A stretch of 64,000 nucleotides of DNA from Microbaculum sp051390635 (GTDB taxonomy: Bacteria > Pseudomonadota > Alphaproteobacteria > Rhizobiales > Tepidamorphaceae), in contig NZ_JBPODT010000004.1 of assembly GCF_051390635.1 (NCBI RefSeq), positions 372,001 to 436,000 on the forward strand. Reading direction: 5' to 3'. Below are positions 26,201 to 33,991 of this stretch, piece by piece. The notes beneath the pieces are model-generated. The model was not told where the DNA came from and made no database searches. It saw only the letters and a list, made by a program, of their open reading frames with translations. Each line of letters begins with the position of its first letter. The stretch's first letter is position 1. The translations under genes and the position numbers were made by a program.

Positions 26201-26311
26201 GGAATGCATTTTCGCCGAAGGCGCAATCAGCCAGCCGTAGAGAATTGGCTTTCTCGAAATCGATCGTTTTCTAGGAGCGCATTCCGTAATACCGGTCAAA
26301 TTGGAATGCGC
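26201..26311. repeat. Repeated GGAATGC motif with inverted repeat upstream of cysK
   Basis: GCGCATTCC (26277-26285) and GGAATGCGC (26303-26311) are perfect 9-bp inverted repeats separated by 17 bp, about 100 bp before the cysK start. A further GGAATGC is at 26201-26207 and another copy in inverted form at 27396-27402, just after cysK. It may be an operator or a hairpin in the cysK leader; no regulator is identified. Confidence 0.4.
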
Positions 26312-26406
26312 AGGGCCTCGCGGGGAAACCGAGGGGCGACTACGTTGTGGACCGGTCCAACGAGTAAGCGGCGGCAGCCGCATCAAGACGCCAACGGAGC
26401 ACAATC

Positions 26407-27390
26407 ATGAGCCAGGCCATCGCCCCCAAGCAGGACCTCGACCGCCAGCCCGGTCGCGGCCGCATCTACGACTCCATCACCGACACCATCGGCGACACCC
26501 CGCTGGTGCGCCTGGACAAGCTGGCCAAGGCGAAGGGCGTGAAGGCCAACCTGCTGGCCAAGCTCGAGTTCTTCAACCCGATCGCCAGCGTCAAGGACCG
26601 TATCGGCGTGTCGATGATCGATGCGCTGGAGGCCGAGGGCAAGATCGACAAGGACACCGTGCTGATCGAGCCGACCTCCGGCAACACCGGCATCGCGCTC
26701 GCCTTCGTCGCCGCCGCGCGCGGTTACCGGCTGATCCTGGTGATGCCCGAGACGATGTCGGTGGAGCGTCGCAAGATGTTCGCCTTCCTCGGCGCCGAGC
26801 TTGAGCTGACCGAAGGGCCGAAAGGCATGAAGGGCGCGATCGCGCGTGCCGAAGAGCTGCACAAGGAGATCTCCAATTCGGTGATCCCGCAGCAGTTCCA
26901 GAATCCGGCGAACCCGGCGATCCACCGCAAGACGACGGCCGAGGAGATCTGGAACGATACCAACGGCGAGATCGACGTGTTCGTTTCCGGCATCGGCACC
27001 GGCGGCACCATCACCGGCGTCGGCCAGGTGTTGAAGCCGCGCAAGCCGGACCTGCACATCGTCGCCGTCGAGCCCGAGGCGAGCCCGGTCCTGTCCGGCG
27101 GCGAGCCCGGCCCGCACAAGATTCAGGGCATCGGCGCGGGCTTCATCCCGGACGTCCTCGACCGCGACGTGATCGACGAGGTCGTCCAGGTTTCGAATGA
27201 GGAAGCCGTCGAGACCGCGCGCGAAGTCGCCCGGACCGAAGGCATTCCGGTCGGTATCTCGTCGGGTGCGGCCGTCGCCGCGGCGCTCAAGGTGGCCTCA
27301 CGCCCGGAAATGGACGGCAAGAACGTGGTGATCATCATCCCGTCGTTCGCCGAGCGCTACCTCTCGACGGTGCTGTTCGAGGGCCTCTGA
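26407..27390 (+). CDS. cysK: Cysteine synthase A (O-acetylserine sulfhydrylase)
   Basis: A 327-residue PLP enzyme that makes cysteine from O-acetylserine and sulfide. The PLP lysine is Lys63 in NPIASVKDRIG, the substrate loop is TSGNTG (90-95), and the phosphate-binding loop is GIGTGGTITGVG. The PGPHKIQGIGAGF segment marks the CysK branch. It has a short N-terminal extension of about 20 residues relative to E. coli CysK. It is a single-gene transcription unit with a 214-bp upstream region containing an inverted repeat and a hairpin after its stop. Confidence 0.95.
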   Translation: MSQAIAPKQDLDRQPGRGRIYDSITDTIGDTPLVRLDKLAKAKGVKANLLAKLEFFNPIASVKDRIGVSMIDALEAEGKIDKDTVLIEPTSGNTGIALAFVAAARGYRLILVMPETMSVERRKMFAFLGAELELTEGPKGMKGAIARAEELHKEISNSVIPQQFQNPANPAIHRKTTAEEIWNDTNGEIDVFVSGIGTGGTITGVGQVLKPRKPDLHIVAVEPEASPVLSGGEPGPHKIQGIGAGFIPDVLDRDVIDEVVQVSNEEAVETAREVARTEGIPVGISSGAAVAAALKVASRPEMDGKNVVIIIPSFAERYLSTVLFEGL

Positions 27391-27414
27391 TTCGAGCATT
27401 CCGCGAACCCGTTT

Positions 27415-27443
27415 GCCGGCGGCAACCCCGCATTGCTGCCGGC
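27415..27443 (+). terminator. Hairpin after cysK, possible terminator
   Basis: Positions 27415-27425 and 27433-27443 form an 11-bp stem with one G-U pair and a 7-base loop, 24 bp after the cysK stop. No U-tract follows directly; a run of seven T occurs at 27467-27473, 23 bp later. It could end transcription poorly or act as an mRNA 3' stabiliser. Confidence 0.5.
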
Positions 27444-27517
27444 GGATGGAATACTTGGTTCGGCGGTTTTTTTGGCCTATCGTTTTCGCCAGGGACGGAG
27501 GCGAAGGAGGCTGCGCC

Positions 27518-28258
27518 ATGAGTTCGAGCGCGCGAATTGGCCTTGTTCTAGCGCTACTGTCCAGTGTCGCGACGGCTGAGGCCGGCGACATCGCGGAGCA
27601 TCGCATCCTCGGTTTCTCCTCCAATGGCGGCGTCTTCGCGTTCGAGGAATTCGGCGTTCAGGACGGCTCCGGCTTCCCCTATGCCAATATCTACGTCGTC
27701 AATACGGATACGGATTCCTGGGTGCCCGGATCACCGGTCCGGGTGCGTATCAACGAGGAGACGGCAGCGCTATCGGCAGCGCGCGCGCAGGCCCGTCAGC
27801 AGGCAGCGCCGATACTCGATCAGTTCGCGGTGGAAGACCGGGCGATGACGCTTGCCGCCAATCCGCTCGGCGAACTGGGTGCCGATCCGGTCAGCGTCGA
27901 TTTCGGCGAGCCGTTTCCCGCCAACCCGCTGCGCGACATCGACCGGCGCTACAATGCCGGCCTCGAGATCTACGATGCCGAAACTCCCGACGAGGCCTGC
28001 GAAACCTATATTGGCGACAAGCCGAAGGGCTTTCGCCTGACGCTCAGGAATCTCGTGACCAACACCGAGACGGTGTTGCACGAAGACGAGCAGATCCCGC
28101 AATCGCGCGGCTGCCCGATCACCTACCGGATCGACGCGGTGACCGTGCCCGACGGCTATCCGGCGGAAAAGGTCGCCGTCGTCTTGAGCATATTCCAGCC
28201 GGGCTTCGAGGGACCGCAGCGACGGTTCCTTGTCGTCACCGGAGACCTGCCGCAGTAG
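27518..28258 (+). CDS. DUF2259 family secreted protein
   Basis: A 246-residue predicted periplasmic protein of unknown function. Residues 1-22 are a Sec signal peptide (ARIGLVLALLSSVATAEAG, cleavage near ATAEA). The mature part begins with HRILGFSSNGGVFAFEEFGVQDGSG, the hallmark of DUF2259. The ATG at 27518 is chosen because GAAGGAGG lies at 27503-27510. The gene has 29 bp to moeB, so the two may be co-transcribed. DUF2259 genes commonly sit near moeB in Hyphomicrobiales, but no activity is known. Confidence 0.8.
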   Translation: MSSSARIGLVLALLSSVATAEAGDIAEHRILGFSSNGGVFAFEEFGVQDGSGFPYANIYVVNTDTDSWVPGSPVRVRINEETAALSAARAQARQQAAPILDQFAVEDRAMTLAANPLGELGADPVSVDFGEPFPANPLRDIDRRYNAGLEIYDAETPDEACETYIGDKPKGFRLTLRNLVTNTETVLHEDEQIPQSRGCPITYRIDAVTVPDGYPAEKVAVVLSIFQPGFEGPQRRFLVVTGDLPQ

Positions 28259-28286
28259 GCAATTTCAGGAGGGCCAACGCCAGCCG

Positions 28287-29045
28287 ATGCTCGTGCCGAT
28301 GAAACTCAGCGATGAGGAACTGGAGCGCTATGCGCGGCACATCGTGCTTGCCGAGATCGGCGGGCCGGGCCAGCAGAAGCTGAAGCGTGCCCGCGTCCTC
28401 GTCATCGGTGCCGGCGGCCTGGGCGCGCCGCTCCTGCTGTATCTCGCCGCCGCCGGCGTCGGTACGCTGGGCATCGTCGACGACGACACGGTGGCCCTGT
28501 CGAACCTGCAGCGGCAGGTGATCCACGACACGGACGCGATCGGAACGGCCAAGGTCGACAGCGCGGCGGCGGCGATCAAGCGGATCAACCCGCATGTCGA
28601 GGTGGAGACCTACGCGCTCAGGATCACGCCCGACAACGCGCCCGGGCTCGTCTGCGGCTTCGACATCGTTGCCGACGGGTCGGACAATTTCGCCACGCGG
28701 TATGCGGCGGCGGATGCCTGCGCGGCGTGGCGGCGGCCGCTGGTTTCCGCGGCAGTCGGTCGATTCGACGGCTCGGTCACGACCCTGAAGCCCTACGAGA
28801 TCGGCAAGGATGACCGTCCCAATCCGAGCTATCGCGACCTTTTCCCCGCGCCGCCGCCGGACGGCATGCTGCCGACCTGCGCGGAAGCGGGAATCCTCGG
28901 CGCGCTGCCAGGTGTCATCGGATCGATAATGGCGCTGGAAGTGATCAAGCTGATCGCCGGTGTCGGCGAGCCGTTGATCGGCCGGCTCATGCTGTTCGAC
29001 GGCATGTCCATGCGCGTCGAGACGATCGGATACAGCGCCGGCTAG
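28287..29045 (+). CDS. moeB: Molybdopterin-synthase adenylyltransferase (HesA/MoeB/ThiF family)
   Basis: A 252-residue E1-like enzyme that adenylates the C-terminus of a small sulfur-carrier protein (MoaD or ThiS). The Rossmann ATP site GAGGLGAPLL (about residues 40-49), the DDDTVALSNLQRQ loop (about 63-75) and the catalytic region PTCAEAGILG (about 195-204) are present. The CxxC zinc pairs of E. coli MoeB are missing, as in a minority of the family. No rhodanese domain is fused. The start at 28287 is the first ATG after AGGAGG; an ATG at 28299 is possible. MoeB versus ThiF cannot be settled without a neighbouring carrier gene. Confidence 0.85.
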   Translation: MLVPMKLSDEELERYARHIVLAEIGGPGQQKLKRARVLVIGAGGLGAPLLLYLAAAGVGTLGIVDDDTVALSNLQRQVIHDTDAIGTAKVDSAAAAIKRINPHVEVETYALRITPDNAPGLVCGFDIVADGSDNFATRYAAADACAAWRRPLVSAAVGRFDGSVTTLKPYEIGKDDRPNPSYRDLFPAPPPDGMLPTCAEAGILGALPGVIGSIMALEVIKLIAGVGEPLIGRLMLFDGMSMRVETIGYSAG

Positions 29046-29083
29046 CGCCGTACCCGATCGCCGGGATCCTGTTCAGGACTAGA

Positions 29084-29368
29084 TCAGTAGTAGCCCGGCG
29101 GGCATTCGACGACGATGCGGTTCCCGTAACGGTCGCGGGCATAGCAATAGCCAGGGCGATTGGCGACGGCGCCGATGATGGCGCCGGTCGCGCCACCGAT
29201 CGCGGCGCCGACCGCTGCGCTGGACGCCGAACCGCCGATGATCGCACCGGCGACCGCACCCGTTCCCGCACCGATCGCGCCGCCGGTGAGCGCACCGCGC
29301 TCCTGGGGCGTGGTCTGGCAGGCGGCAAGCAGAGCCGTCGACAAGACGATGGCAGGCAGTTTCCACAT
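29084..29368 (-). CDS. Small glycine-zipper lipoprotein
   Basis: A 94-residue lipoprotein: the signal peptide ends in the lipobox LLAAC, with Cys16 as the lipidated residue. The body contains a glycine-zipper stretch of GxxxG repeats (about residues 25-70; TGGAIGAGTGAVAGAIIGG) that can insert in a membrane. A short tail with two cysteines (GYCYARDRYGNRIVVECPPGYY) closes it. This layout resembles the YMGG-like/SlyB-type 17-kDa antigen group. The ATG at 29368 follows GAGGAG. Function unknown; a role in the outer membrane is inferred. Confidence 0.75.
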   Translation of the reverse strand: MWKLPAIVLSTALLAACQTTPQERGALTGGAIGAGTGAVAGAIIGGSASSAAVGAAIGGATGAIIGAVANRPGYCYARDRYGNRIVVECPPGYY

Positions 29369-29518
29369 GAATTCGTTCTCCTCTTCGCTGCCATGCGATA
29401 TTGAAGGCCACCTGTTATAGAAGAAACAAGCGGCAGGTTGGTTCCAAAAAGCAGCGGGATTGGGGGCAGAAAAGTCCCGGCTGCGTGAAATCGGGACTTG
29501 TCGGGACATAAAACCTAG

Positions 29519-29830
29519 TCAGGTCGCGCGCGTTGAAAGCCGGCGCGCAACCGTCAGATTGTAGTCGCGGATCCAGCCCGGAATCAATACTGCGTCGATC
29601 ACCCACCACAGTGCCCATATGGCCCAGAACACCCAGCCGATCAGGATCCACATGGTCAGCCATCCGAGGCCCCACAGCAGAAACTGCAGAATGCCCGACA
29701 GCACACGGGCGGAATACAGCCTGTGGGCGCCGAGAAAGCCGAGAAAGAACCACAGGATGTAGGCCAGCACCGCCGATTTCGACAGGGCGTCGTATTCCAT
29801 CATCTGGCGGGACTGGCTCGTATCGGTCAT
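29519..29830 (-). CDS. TM2 domain-containing membrane protein
   Basis: A 103-residue protein with a TM2 domain: a first helix (AYILWFFLGFLGAHRLY, about residues 23-39) followed by a short loop and a second long Trp-rich helix (about 47-80). The GxxGxHRxY pattern is the family signature. TM2 proteins are of unknown function. The N-terminus (TDTSQSRQMMEYDALSKSA) is cytoplasmic in prediction. It is transcribed toward the glycine-zipper lipoprotein with a 150-bp gap, so shared transcription is possible but not shown. Confidence 0.8.
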   Translation of the reverse strand: MTDTSQSRQMMEYDALSKSAVLAYILWFFLGFLGAHRLYSARVLSGILQFLLWGLGWLTMWILIGWVFWAIWALWWVIDAVLIPGWIRDYNLTVARRLSTRAT

Positions 29831-29893
29831 GACAATCCTGATTGGTTCATTGTCCTTGCCGTTATGTGCGTGCCCAGGTGCGCCGATGCAAGG

Positions 29894-30526
29894 TCACGCG
29901 CCTGCCGGCGCAGGCTTACCGCAGACGTGATCGACTGTGGCCGCGGCGAAGGACTCGAGCAGGTCGCGGCTTTCGCCGAGGCGCGAGCGGATCGCGATGT
30001 AGCCGACGGCCGACGCGACCATCCGGCCAAGTGTCGCGCAGTCCGTATCGGCCGGCAACTCCCCGTCGCTGACGGCTTTCACGATCCGTTTCTCAAGCAT
30101 CCGGTCGAAGCCGCGGAATGTCTCGGCAAGCAGCTGCCGAATGTCCGGGTCGGTCGCCGCCTCCGGCACACCGGTTGAAATCATGAAGCACCCGCGCGGC
30201 TGGCCATCTTCCGGGAAATAGACCGCGAGATAGAAGCCGAAGAGCCGCGTCAGAGCCTCTCTAAGAGAGCCATCGGGGGCAAGCGCCAGCCGGACTTTGT
30301 CCCGCATCTGCTCCCGGTAGCGTTCCAGCACGGTCCGGTAGAAGGCCCGTTTGTCGCCGAAGGCGCCGTAGAGGCTCGGCCGGTTCATCTGCGTCGCCAC
30401 GCTCAACTCGTCGAGGGATGTGGCCGCGAAGCCGTGCGTCCAGAAAACGTCCCGCGCCCGGGCCAGCGCCGCGTCGGGATCGTATGCGCGCGGCCGTCCG
30501 CGCTTTGCGGGCTTATTTTGTACCAT
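29894..30526 (-). CDS. TetR/AcrR-family transcription regulator
   Basis: A 210-residue regulator with an N-terminal TetR helix-turn-helix (about residues 18-65; ATSLDELSVATQMNRPSLYGAFGDK) and a C-terminal ligand domain. The motif NRPSLYGAFGDKRAFY places it near the YcdC/NemR-like branch of small-molecule sensors. It is divergent from a glutathione S-transferase gene 74 bp away, so regulation of that gene in response to an electrophile is likely. The ATG at 30526 overlaps one arm of an inverted repeat; an in-frame alternative is at 30553. Confidence 0.85.
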   Translation of the reverse strand: MVQNKPAKRGRPRAYDPDAALARARDVFWTHGFAATSLDELSVATQMNRPSLYGAFGDKRAFYRTVLERYREQMRDKVRLALAPDGSLREALTRLFGFYLAVYFPEDGQPRGCFMISTGVPEAATDPDIRQLLAETFRGFDRMLEKRIVKAVSDGELPADTDCATLGRMVASAVGYIAIRSRLGESRDLLESFAAATVDHVCGKPAPAGA

Positions 30527-30576
30527 TTCGCAATTAATCCTTGCCGCTACCAATTTTCATACGATACGGTACAAAA
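30516..30576. promoter_or_regulatory. Inverted repeat TTTTGTACC / GGTACAAAA at the tetR-gst divergent promoter
   Basis: Perfect 9-bp arms at 30516-30524 and 30568-30576, about 52 bp apart (roughly five helical turns). The left arm covers the TetR start codon region and the right arm lies 25 bp before the GST start. This is consistent with two operator half-sites for the TetR protein and possible looping; binding is inferred only from position. Confidence 0.45.
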
Positions 30577-30600
30577 ATCAAATCACGGAGGATCACCCCC

Positions 30601-31236
30601 ATGGATCTGTACTTCTCGCCGCTCGCCTGCTCGCTCGCCACCCGCATCGCCCTCTACGAATCCGATACGCCCGCCAACTATATCCGCGTCGACCGTCTCT
30701 CGAAAAAGATCGAGGACGGTTCCGACTACTACGCCGTAAACCCGATGGGGCAGGTTCCGATGCTGCGTACCGATTCCGGCGAGCAGCTGACCGAGACCTC
30801 CGCCATCCTGCAATATGTCGCCGATCTCAACGAGGACGCGGGCCTGGCGCCGAAATCCGGACTGGAACGCTACCGCCTGCAGCAGTGGCTGAACTTCATC
30901 ACGACAGAGCTGCACAAGGCGATCTTCTATCCGCTGTTCTCGCCGGACAGCAACGAGGGGGCGAAAGCCTTCGCGCTCCATGTCGCCGAAAAGCGGTTCG
31001 ATTACGCGGACAAGCACCTTTCCGGCCGGGAGTTCCTGCTCGATCGGTTCACGGTGGCCGACGCCTATCTCACCACCGTTCTGGGCTGGACGCGGGCGGT
31101 CGGGATCGATCTCGACCGATGGCCCGCGCTCAAGGCCTATGTCTCGCGCATGCGCGCACGCCCGGCGGTCGCCAAGGCGCTCGCCGAGGAATACCCGCTC
31201 TACGAGGCGCAGACGGCCCGGCAGGGAGCGGCGTGA
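30601..31236 (+). CDS. gstA: Glutathione S-transferase, beta class (GstA-like)
   Basis: A 211-residue enzyme that conjugates glutathione to electrophiles. The N-terminal thioredoxin-fold domain (1-80) has the beta-class active-site segment PLACSLATRIALYE with the catalytic Cys10. The C-terminal helical domain (about 87-205) has the N-capping box motif DRFTVADAYLTTV. The sequence resembles E. coli GstA throughout (VNPMGQVPML, TELHKAIFYPLF). GGAGG at 30587-30591 supports the ATG at 30601. Its stop abuts the VOC gene stop with no intervening base. Confidence 0.92.
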   Translation: MDLYFSPLACSLATRIALYESDTPANYIRVDRLSKKIEDGSDYYAVNPMGQVPMLRTDSGEQLTETSAILQYVADLNEDAGLAPKSGLERYRLQQWLNFITTELHKAIFYPLFSPDSNEGAKAFALHVAEKRFDYADKHLSGREFLLDRFTVADAYLTTVLGWTRAVGIDLDRWPALKAYVSRMRARPAVAKALAEEYPLYEAQTARQGAA

Positions 31237-31623
31237 TCAATCGGGCAGATGGCAAACCGCTTCGATGCGGTTTCCGTCGGGATCGCGCAGGAACGCCGCG
31301 TAGTAGCTTTCGTGATAGTGCGGCCTCAGGCCCGGCGCGCCCTCGTCGCGGCCGCCGGCGGCCAGGCCCGCGGCATGGAACGCATCGACGTCGGCGCGAC
31401 TGCCGGCCTTGAACGCCCAATGGCGTCCCTGGACCCGGCCGGCTTCGCCGACGCGGATCGACAGGTAGGTTCTGTCGGGATGGTCCGCGCCCGCGCGCTG
31501 GCCGTAGCCGAGCCGGTTCGGCTCGCTGACGACCTTGGGAACGCCGAGGGCGCCGAAAACCGCGTCGTAGAAGCTTTCTGCCCGATCGATGCTTGAAACG
31601 GTTATGGAGACGTGGTCGAGCAC
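31237..31623 (-). CDS. VOC-family (glyoxalase/bleomycin-resistance fold) protein
   Basis: A 128-residue metalloenzyme-like protein of the vicinal oxygen chelate superfamily. The opening LDHVSITVSSIDRAESFYDAVFG carries the first metal ligand position (His4), and the end AAFLRDPDGNRIEAVCH carries the family's C-terminal Glu ligand. Such proteins range from lactoylglutathione lyases to dioxygenase-like detoxification enzymes, and the substrate cannot be told. It starts with GTG at 31623 and is 18 bp downstream of the 2-hydroxyacid dehydrogenase on the same strand; it converges with gstA. Confidence 0.8.
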   Translation of the reverse strand: MLDHVSITVSSIDRAESFYDAVFGALGVPKVVSEPNRLGYGQRAGADHPDRTYLSIRVGEAGRVQGRHWAFKAGSRADVDAFHAAGLAAGGRDEGAPGLRPHYHESYYAAFLRDPDGNRIEAVCHLPD

Positions 31624-31641
31624 GGCCGCGCCTCCACCCGG

Positions 31642-32628
31642 CTAGAGCATCGAAGGCAGGACGCGGTCCGGCGGCCGATGGCCGTCGGCGAAGGTCTTGA
31701 TGTTGATGATGACCTTTTCGCCCATGTCGACGCGGCCCTCGATCGTCGCCGATCCCATGTGCGGCAGAAGCAGCACCTTGTCCGACCTGGCGAGCTTCGG
31801 ATTGACCGACGGCTCGTGCTCGAACACGTCCAGGCCGGCACCGGCGAGTTCGTCGGCCTCCAGCATGCGTGCCAGCGCATTCTCGTCGATGACCTCGCCG
31901 CGCGCGGTGTTGACGATATAGGCCTCCGGGCGCAGCAGCTTGAGCCGGCGCGCCGACAGAAGGTGATATGTCGCCGGCGTGTGCGGGCAATGGACCGAGA
32001 TAACGTCCATGCGGGCAAGCATCTGGTCGAGGCTGTCCCAGTAGGTCGCCTCCAGCTCGTCCTCGACTGCCGTGGGGACGCGTCGGCGGTTGTGGTAGTG
32101 GATCTGCATGCCGAAGGCGCGCGCGCGCCGTGCCACGGCCTGTCCGATCCGGCCCATGCCGACAATGCCGAGCCGCTTGCCGTTGATGCGATGGCCGAGC
32201 ATCCAGGTCGGCGACCACCCCTTCCACTCGCCCGTTTCCATGACCCGGATGCCGTCCGCCAGCCTGCGCGGCACGGCGAGAATCAGCGCCATGGTCATGT
32301 CGGCGGTGTCCTCGGTGAGGACGCCCGGCGTATTGGTGACGGCAATGCCCCGGTTCGTGGCGGTCTCCACGTCGATATTGTCGACGCCGTTACCGTAGTT
32401 GGCGACGAGTTTCAGCCGCGGGCCGGCCTGGGTGAGCACTGCGGCGTCGATGCGATCGGTCACCGTCGGCACGAGCACGTCGGCGTCGCGCACCGCCTCG
32501 ATCAATTCGGCCTGGCTCATCGGCCGGTCGTCCAGATTGAGGCGGGCATCGAACAATTCGCGCATCCGCGTCTCGACAACGTCCGGCAGCTTGCGCGTGA
32601 CGATGACGTGCGGTCGCGTCTTTGGCAT
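31642..32628 (-). CDS. gyaR: D-2-hydroxyacid dehydrogenase (glyoxylate/hydroxypyruvate reductase type)
   Basis: A 328-residue NAD(P)-dependent dehydrogenase. The Rossmann motif is GIVGMGRIGQAVARRARAFGM (starting near residue 155) followed by HYHNRRR, where the arginines favour NADPH. The catalytic triad is readable as Arg in NTARGEVID, Glu in HEPSVNP and His in LLPHMGSAT. Glyoxylate reductase (GyaR) is the closest type by these motifs, though formate-like or other D-hydroxyacid substrates cannot be excluded. It is the first gene of a probable pair with the VOC protein; 252 bp separate it from the divergent SH3 gene. Confidence 0.88.
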   Translation of the reverse strand: MPKTRPHVIVTRKLPDVVETRMRELFDARLNLDDRPMSQAELIEAVRDADVLVPTVTDRIDAAVLTQAGPRLKLVANYGNGVDNIDVETATNRGIAVTNTPGVLTEDTADMTMALILAVPRRLADGIRVMETGEWKGWSPTWMLGHRINGKRLGIVGMGRIGQAVARRARAFGMQIHYHNRRRVPTAVEDELEATYWDSLDQMLARMDVISVHCPHTPATYHLLSARRLKLLRPEAYIVNTARGEVIDENALARMLEADELAGAGLDVFEHEPSVNPKLARSDKVLLLPHMGSATIEGRVDMGEKVIINIKTFADGHRPPDRVLPSML

Positions 32629-32795
32629 GGGCGACGATCTCCCTCTCGATGCTCATTTTATCCCCCGCACCCCGGTTCACCGGTCGTTTACCACGATGGT
32701 GATAGGGATCGGTCCGGGGAATCGGGCGGACTTCGCGGACTCTCTAGCAGACGGTCCGGCAAACACAAAGCAGATCGGCGCGGCGTCCTGTCCCG

Positions 32796-32823
32796 TTGAC
32801 TTCGAAATGGCGTGATTTATGTG
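32796..32823 (+). promoter_or_regulatory. Sigma-70-like promoter of the SH3 gene
   Basis: TTGACT (32796-32801), a 16-bp spacer, and TATGTG (32818-32823). The -35 has five of six consensus bases; the -10 has four. The predicted start lies about 50 bp before the ATG at 32881. Confidence 0.45.
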
Positions 32824-32841
32824 CATACGCCTCGGCGCAGC

Positions 32842-32873
32842 GGATGCCATCGGGGCGCTGGGGATGCCATCGG
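32842..32873 (+). repeat. 12-bp direct repeat in the SH3 gene leader
   Basis: GGATGCCATCGG occurs at 32842-32853 and again at 32862-32873, exactly 20 bp apart (two helical turns), between the candidate promoter and the start codon. The second copy ends in the probable ribosome binding site CGGAAC. A regulator or translation effect is possible. Confidence 0.4.
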
Positions 32874-32880
32874 AACAAAT

Positions 32881-33447
32881 ATGAACGCCCTACCGGTTCG
32901 TGAGCGCCTTGCGGTCCTCTGCCTCGTCGGATTCCTGAGCTTCGCGGTCCCGCACGCCCATGCAGCGGCGGACGCGGGCGCGCCATCCGGCATCCAGGCA
33001 GCGACCACCCAGACTGGCCCGAGCGGCCTGCCGCTTCCGCGCTTCGTCAGCCTGAAATCCGACAGGATCAACGTGCGCGCGGGGCCCGGACAGGACCACC
33101 GCGTTGCCTGGATCTTCGCAAAGGCGGGGCTTCCGGTCGAAATCGTCGCCGAATACGAGAACTGGCGGCGAATCCGCGACAGCGAGGGCGCGGAAGGCTG
33201 GATATTCCATTCGCTGCTATCGGGGCGGCGCACGGCCATCGTCGCGCCGTGGTCCGAGGAAGACACGCTGGCACTGCGGCGCAATCCCGGCGAGAACGGC
33301 GGCCTGGCCGCGCTCGTCGAGCCGAAGGTTCTGGTCGACCTCAACAAATGCGACGGCACGTGGTGCCGCGTCACGGTAAACGGCGTCACCGGCTGGATCG
33401 CGCAGGAGATGCTATGGGGCGTCTACCCCAAGGAAATCGTCGATTAG
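32881..33447 (+). CDS. SH3 domain-containing secreted protein
   Basis: A 188-residue protein with a signal peptide (about residues 1-29; ERLAVLCLVGFLSFAVPHAHAA) and two bacterial SH3-type domains. The first is at about 57-115 (FVSLKSDRINVRAGPGQDHRVAWIF and EGAEGWIFHSLLSGRR). The second is at about 120-182 (LRRNPGENGGLAALVEPKVLVDL and VTGWIAQEMLWGVYPKE). This SH3_4/SH3_3 arrangement is found in periplasmic proteins that bind peptidoglycan. The ATG at 32881 is chosen over an upstream ATG at 32812, which would run through the promoter. It is convergent with irr after 19 bp. Confidence 0.8.
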   Translation: MNALPVRERLAVLCLVGFLSFAVPHAHAAADAGAPSGIQAATTQTGPSGLPLPRFVSLKSDRINVRAGPGQDHRVAWIFAKAGLPVEIVAEYENWRRIRDSEGAEGWIFHSLLSGRRTAIVAPWSEEDTLALRRNPGENGGLAALVEPKVLVDLNKCDGTWCRVTVNGVTGWIAQEMLWGVYPKEIVD

Positions 33448-33466
33448 GCGGATTTCCGACGCCCGT

Positions 33467-33925
33467 TCAGCGCTTGGCCGCCTGCTTCACCCGTACGACG
33501 ACATCGATGTGGGTGATCTCCATACCTTCAGGCGTATCCGGCAGGCCGGTCACCGCGATGCTGCCGCCGGCGATATCGATCAGCCGGTTTTCGTCTTCGA
33601 GATAGAAGTGATGGTGATCGCGGGTATTCGTGTCGAAGTATGACTTCGCGCCATCGACCGCGACCTCGCGCAGCAGACCGGCATGGGTGAACTGGTGCAG
33701 CGTGTTGTAGACGGTTGCCAGCGACACCGGAACCGAGGCACGAATGGCCTGTTCATGCAGCATTTCCGCCGTCACGTGGCGGTCGACACCGTCGAATAGA
33801 AGCGCGCCCAGCGACAAGCGCTGGCGCGTCGGGCGCAGGCCGGCCCGGCGAAGCAGTTCGGTGACTTCGCGCTCGCGCTTCGGTGCGCCCGCGTGCGGGT
33901 CGTCCGACGGTCTTCCGTTCATCAT
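33467..33925 (-). CDS. irr: Iron response regulator Irr (Fur superfamily)
   Basis: A 152-residue Fur-family regulator. In Hyphomicrobiales Irr represses or activates iron and haem genes under low iron and is degraded or inactivated by haem. The winged helix (about residues 20-90) includes RPTRQRLSLGALLF and SLATVYNTLHQFTHAGLL. The haem-binding His cluster HHH at 104-106 (TRDHHHFYLEDENRLIDI) distinguishes Irr from Fur. The N-terminal CP-type haem regulatory motif of Bradyrhizobium Irr is absent. The first of tandem ATG codons at 33925 is taken as start. It is divergent from fabA-fabB-fabI, a conserved order in this group of bacteria. Confidence 0.92.
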   Translation of the reverse strand: MMNGRPSDDPHAGAPKREREVTELLRRAGLRPTRQRLSLGALLFDGVDRHVTAEMLHEQAIRASVPVSLATVYNTLHQFTHAGLLREVAVDGAKSYFDTNTRDHHHFYLEDENRLIDIAGGSIAVTGLPDTPEGMEITHIDVVVRVKQAAKR

Positions 33926-33991
33926 CAAGATGATCCGACAATTCGTTGCATTCGCTACCAATATACGTAAGGCGCCTAGTATCGGCAAGCG

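Noticed and set aside
29418..29445. EcfG-like promoter for the glycine-zipper lipoprotein (minus strand GGAAC)
   Set aside because: No CGTT at 16 or 17 bp; the nearest match is at 12 bp, outside the accepted spacing.
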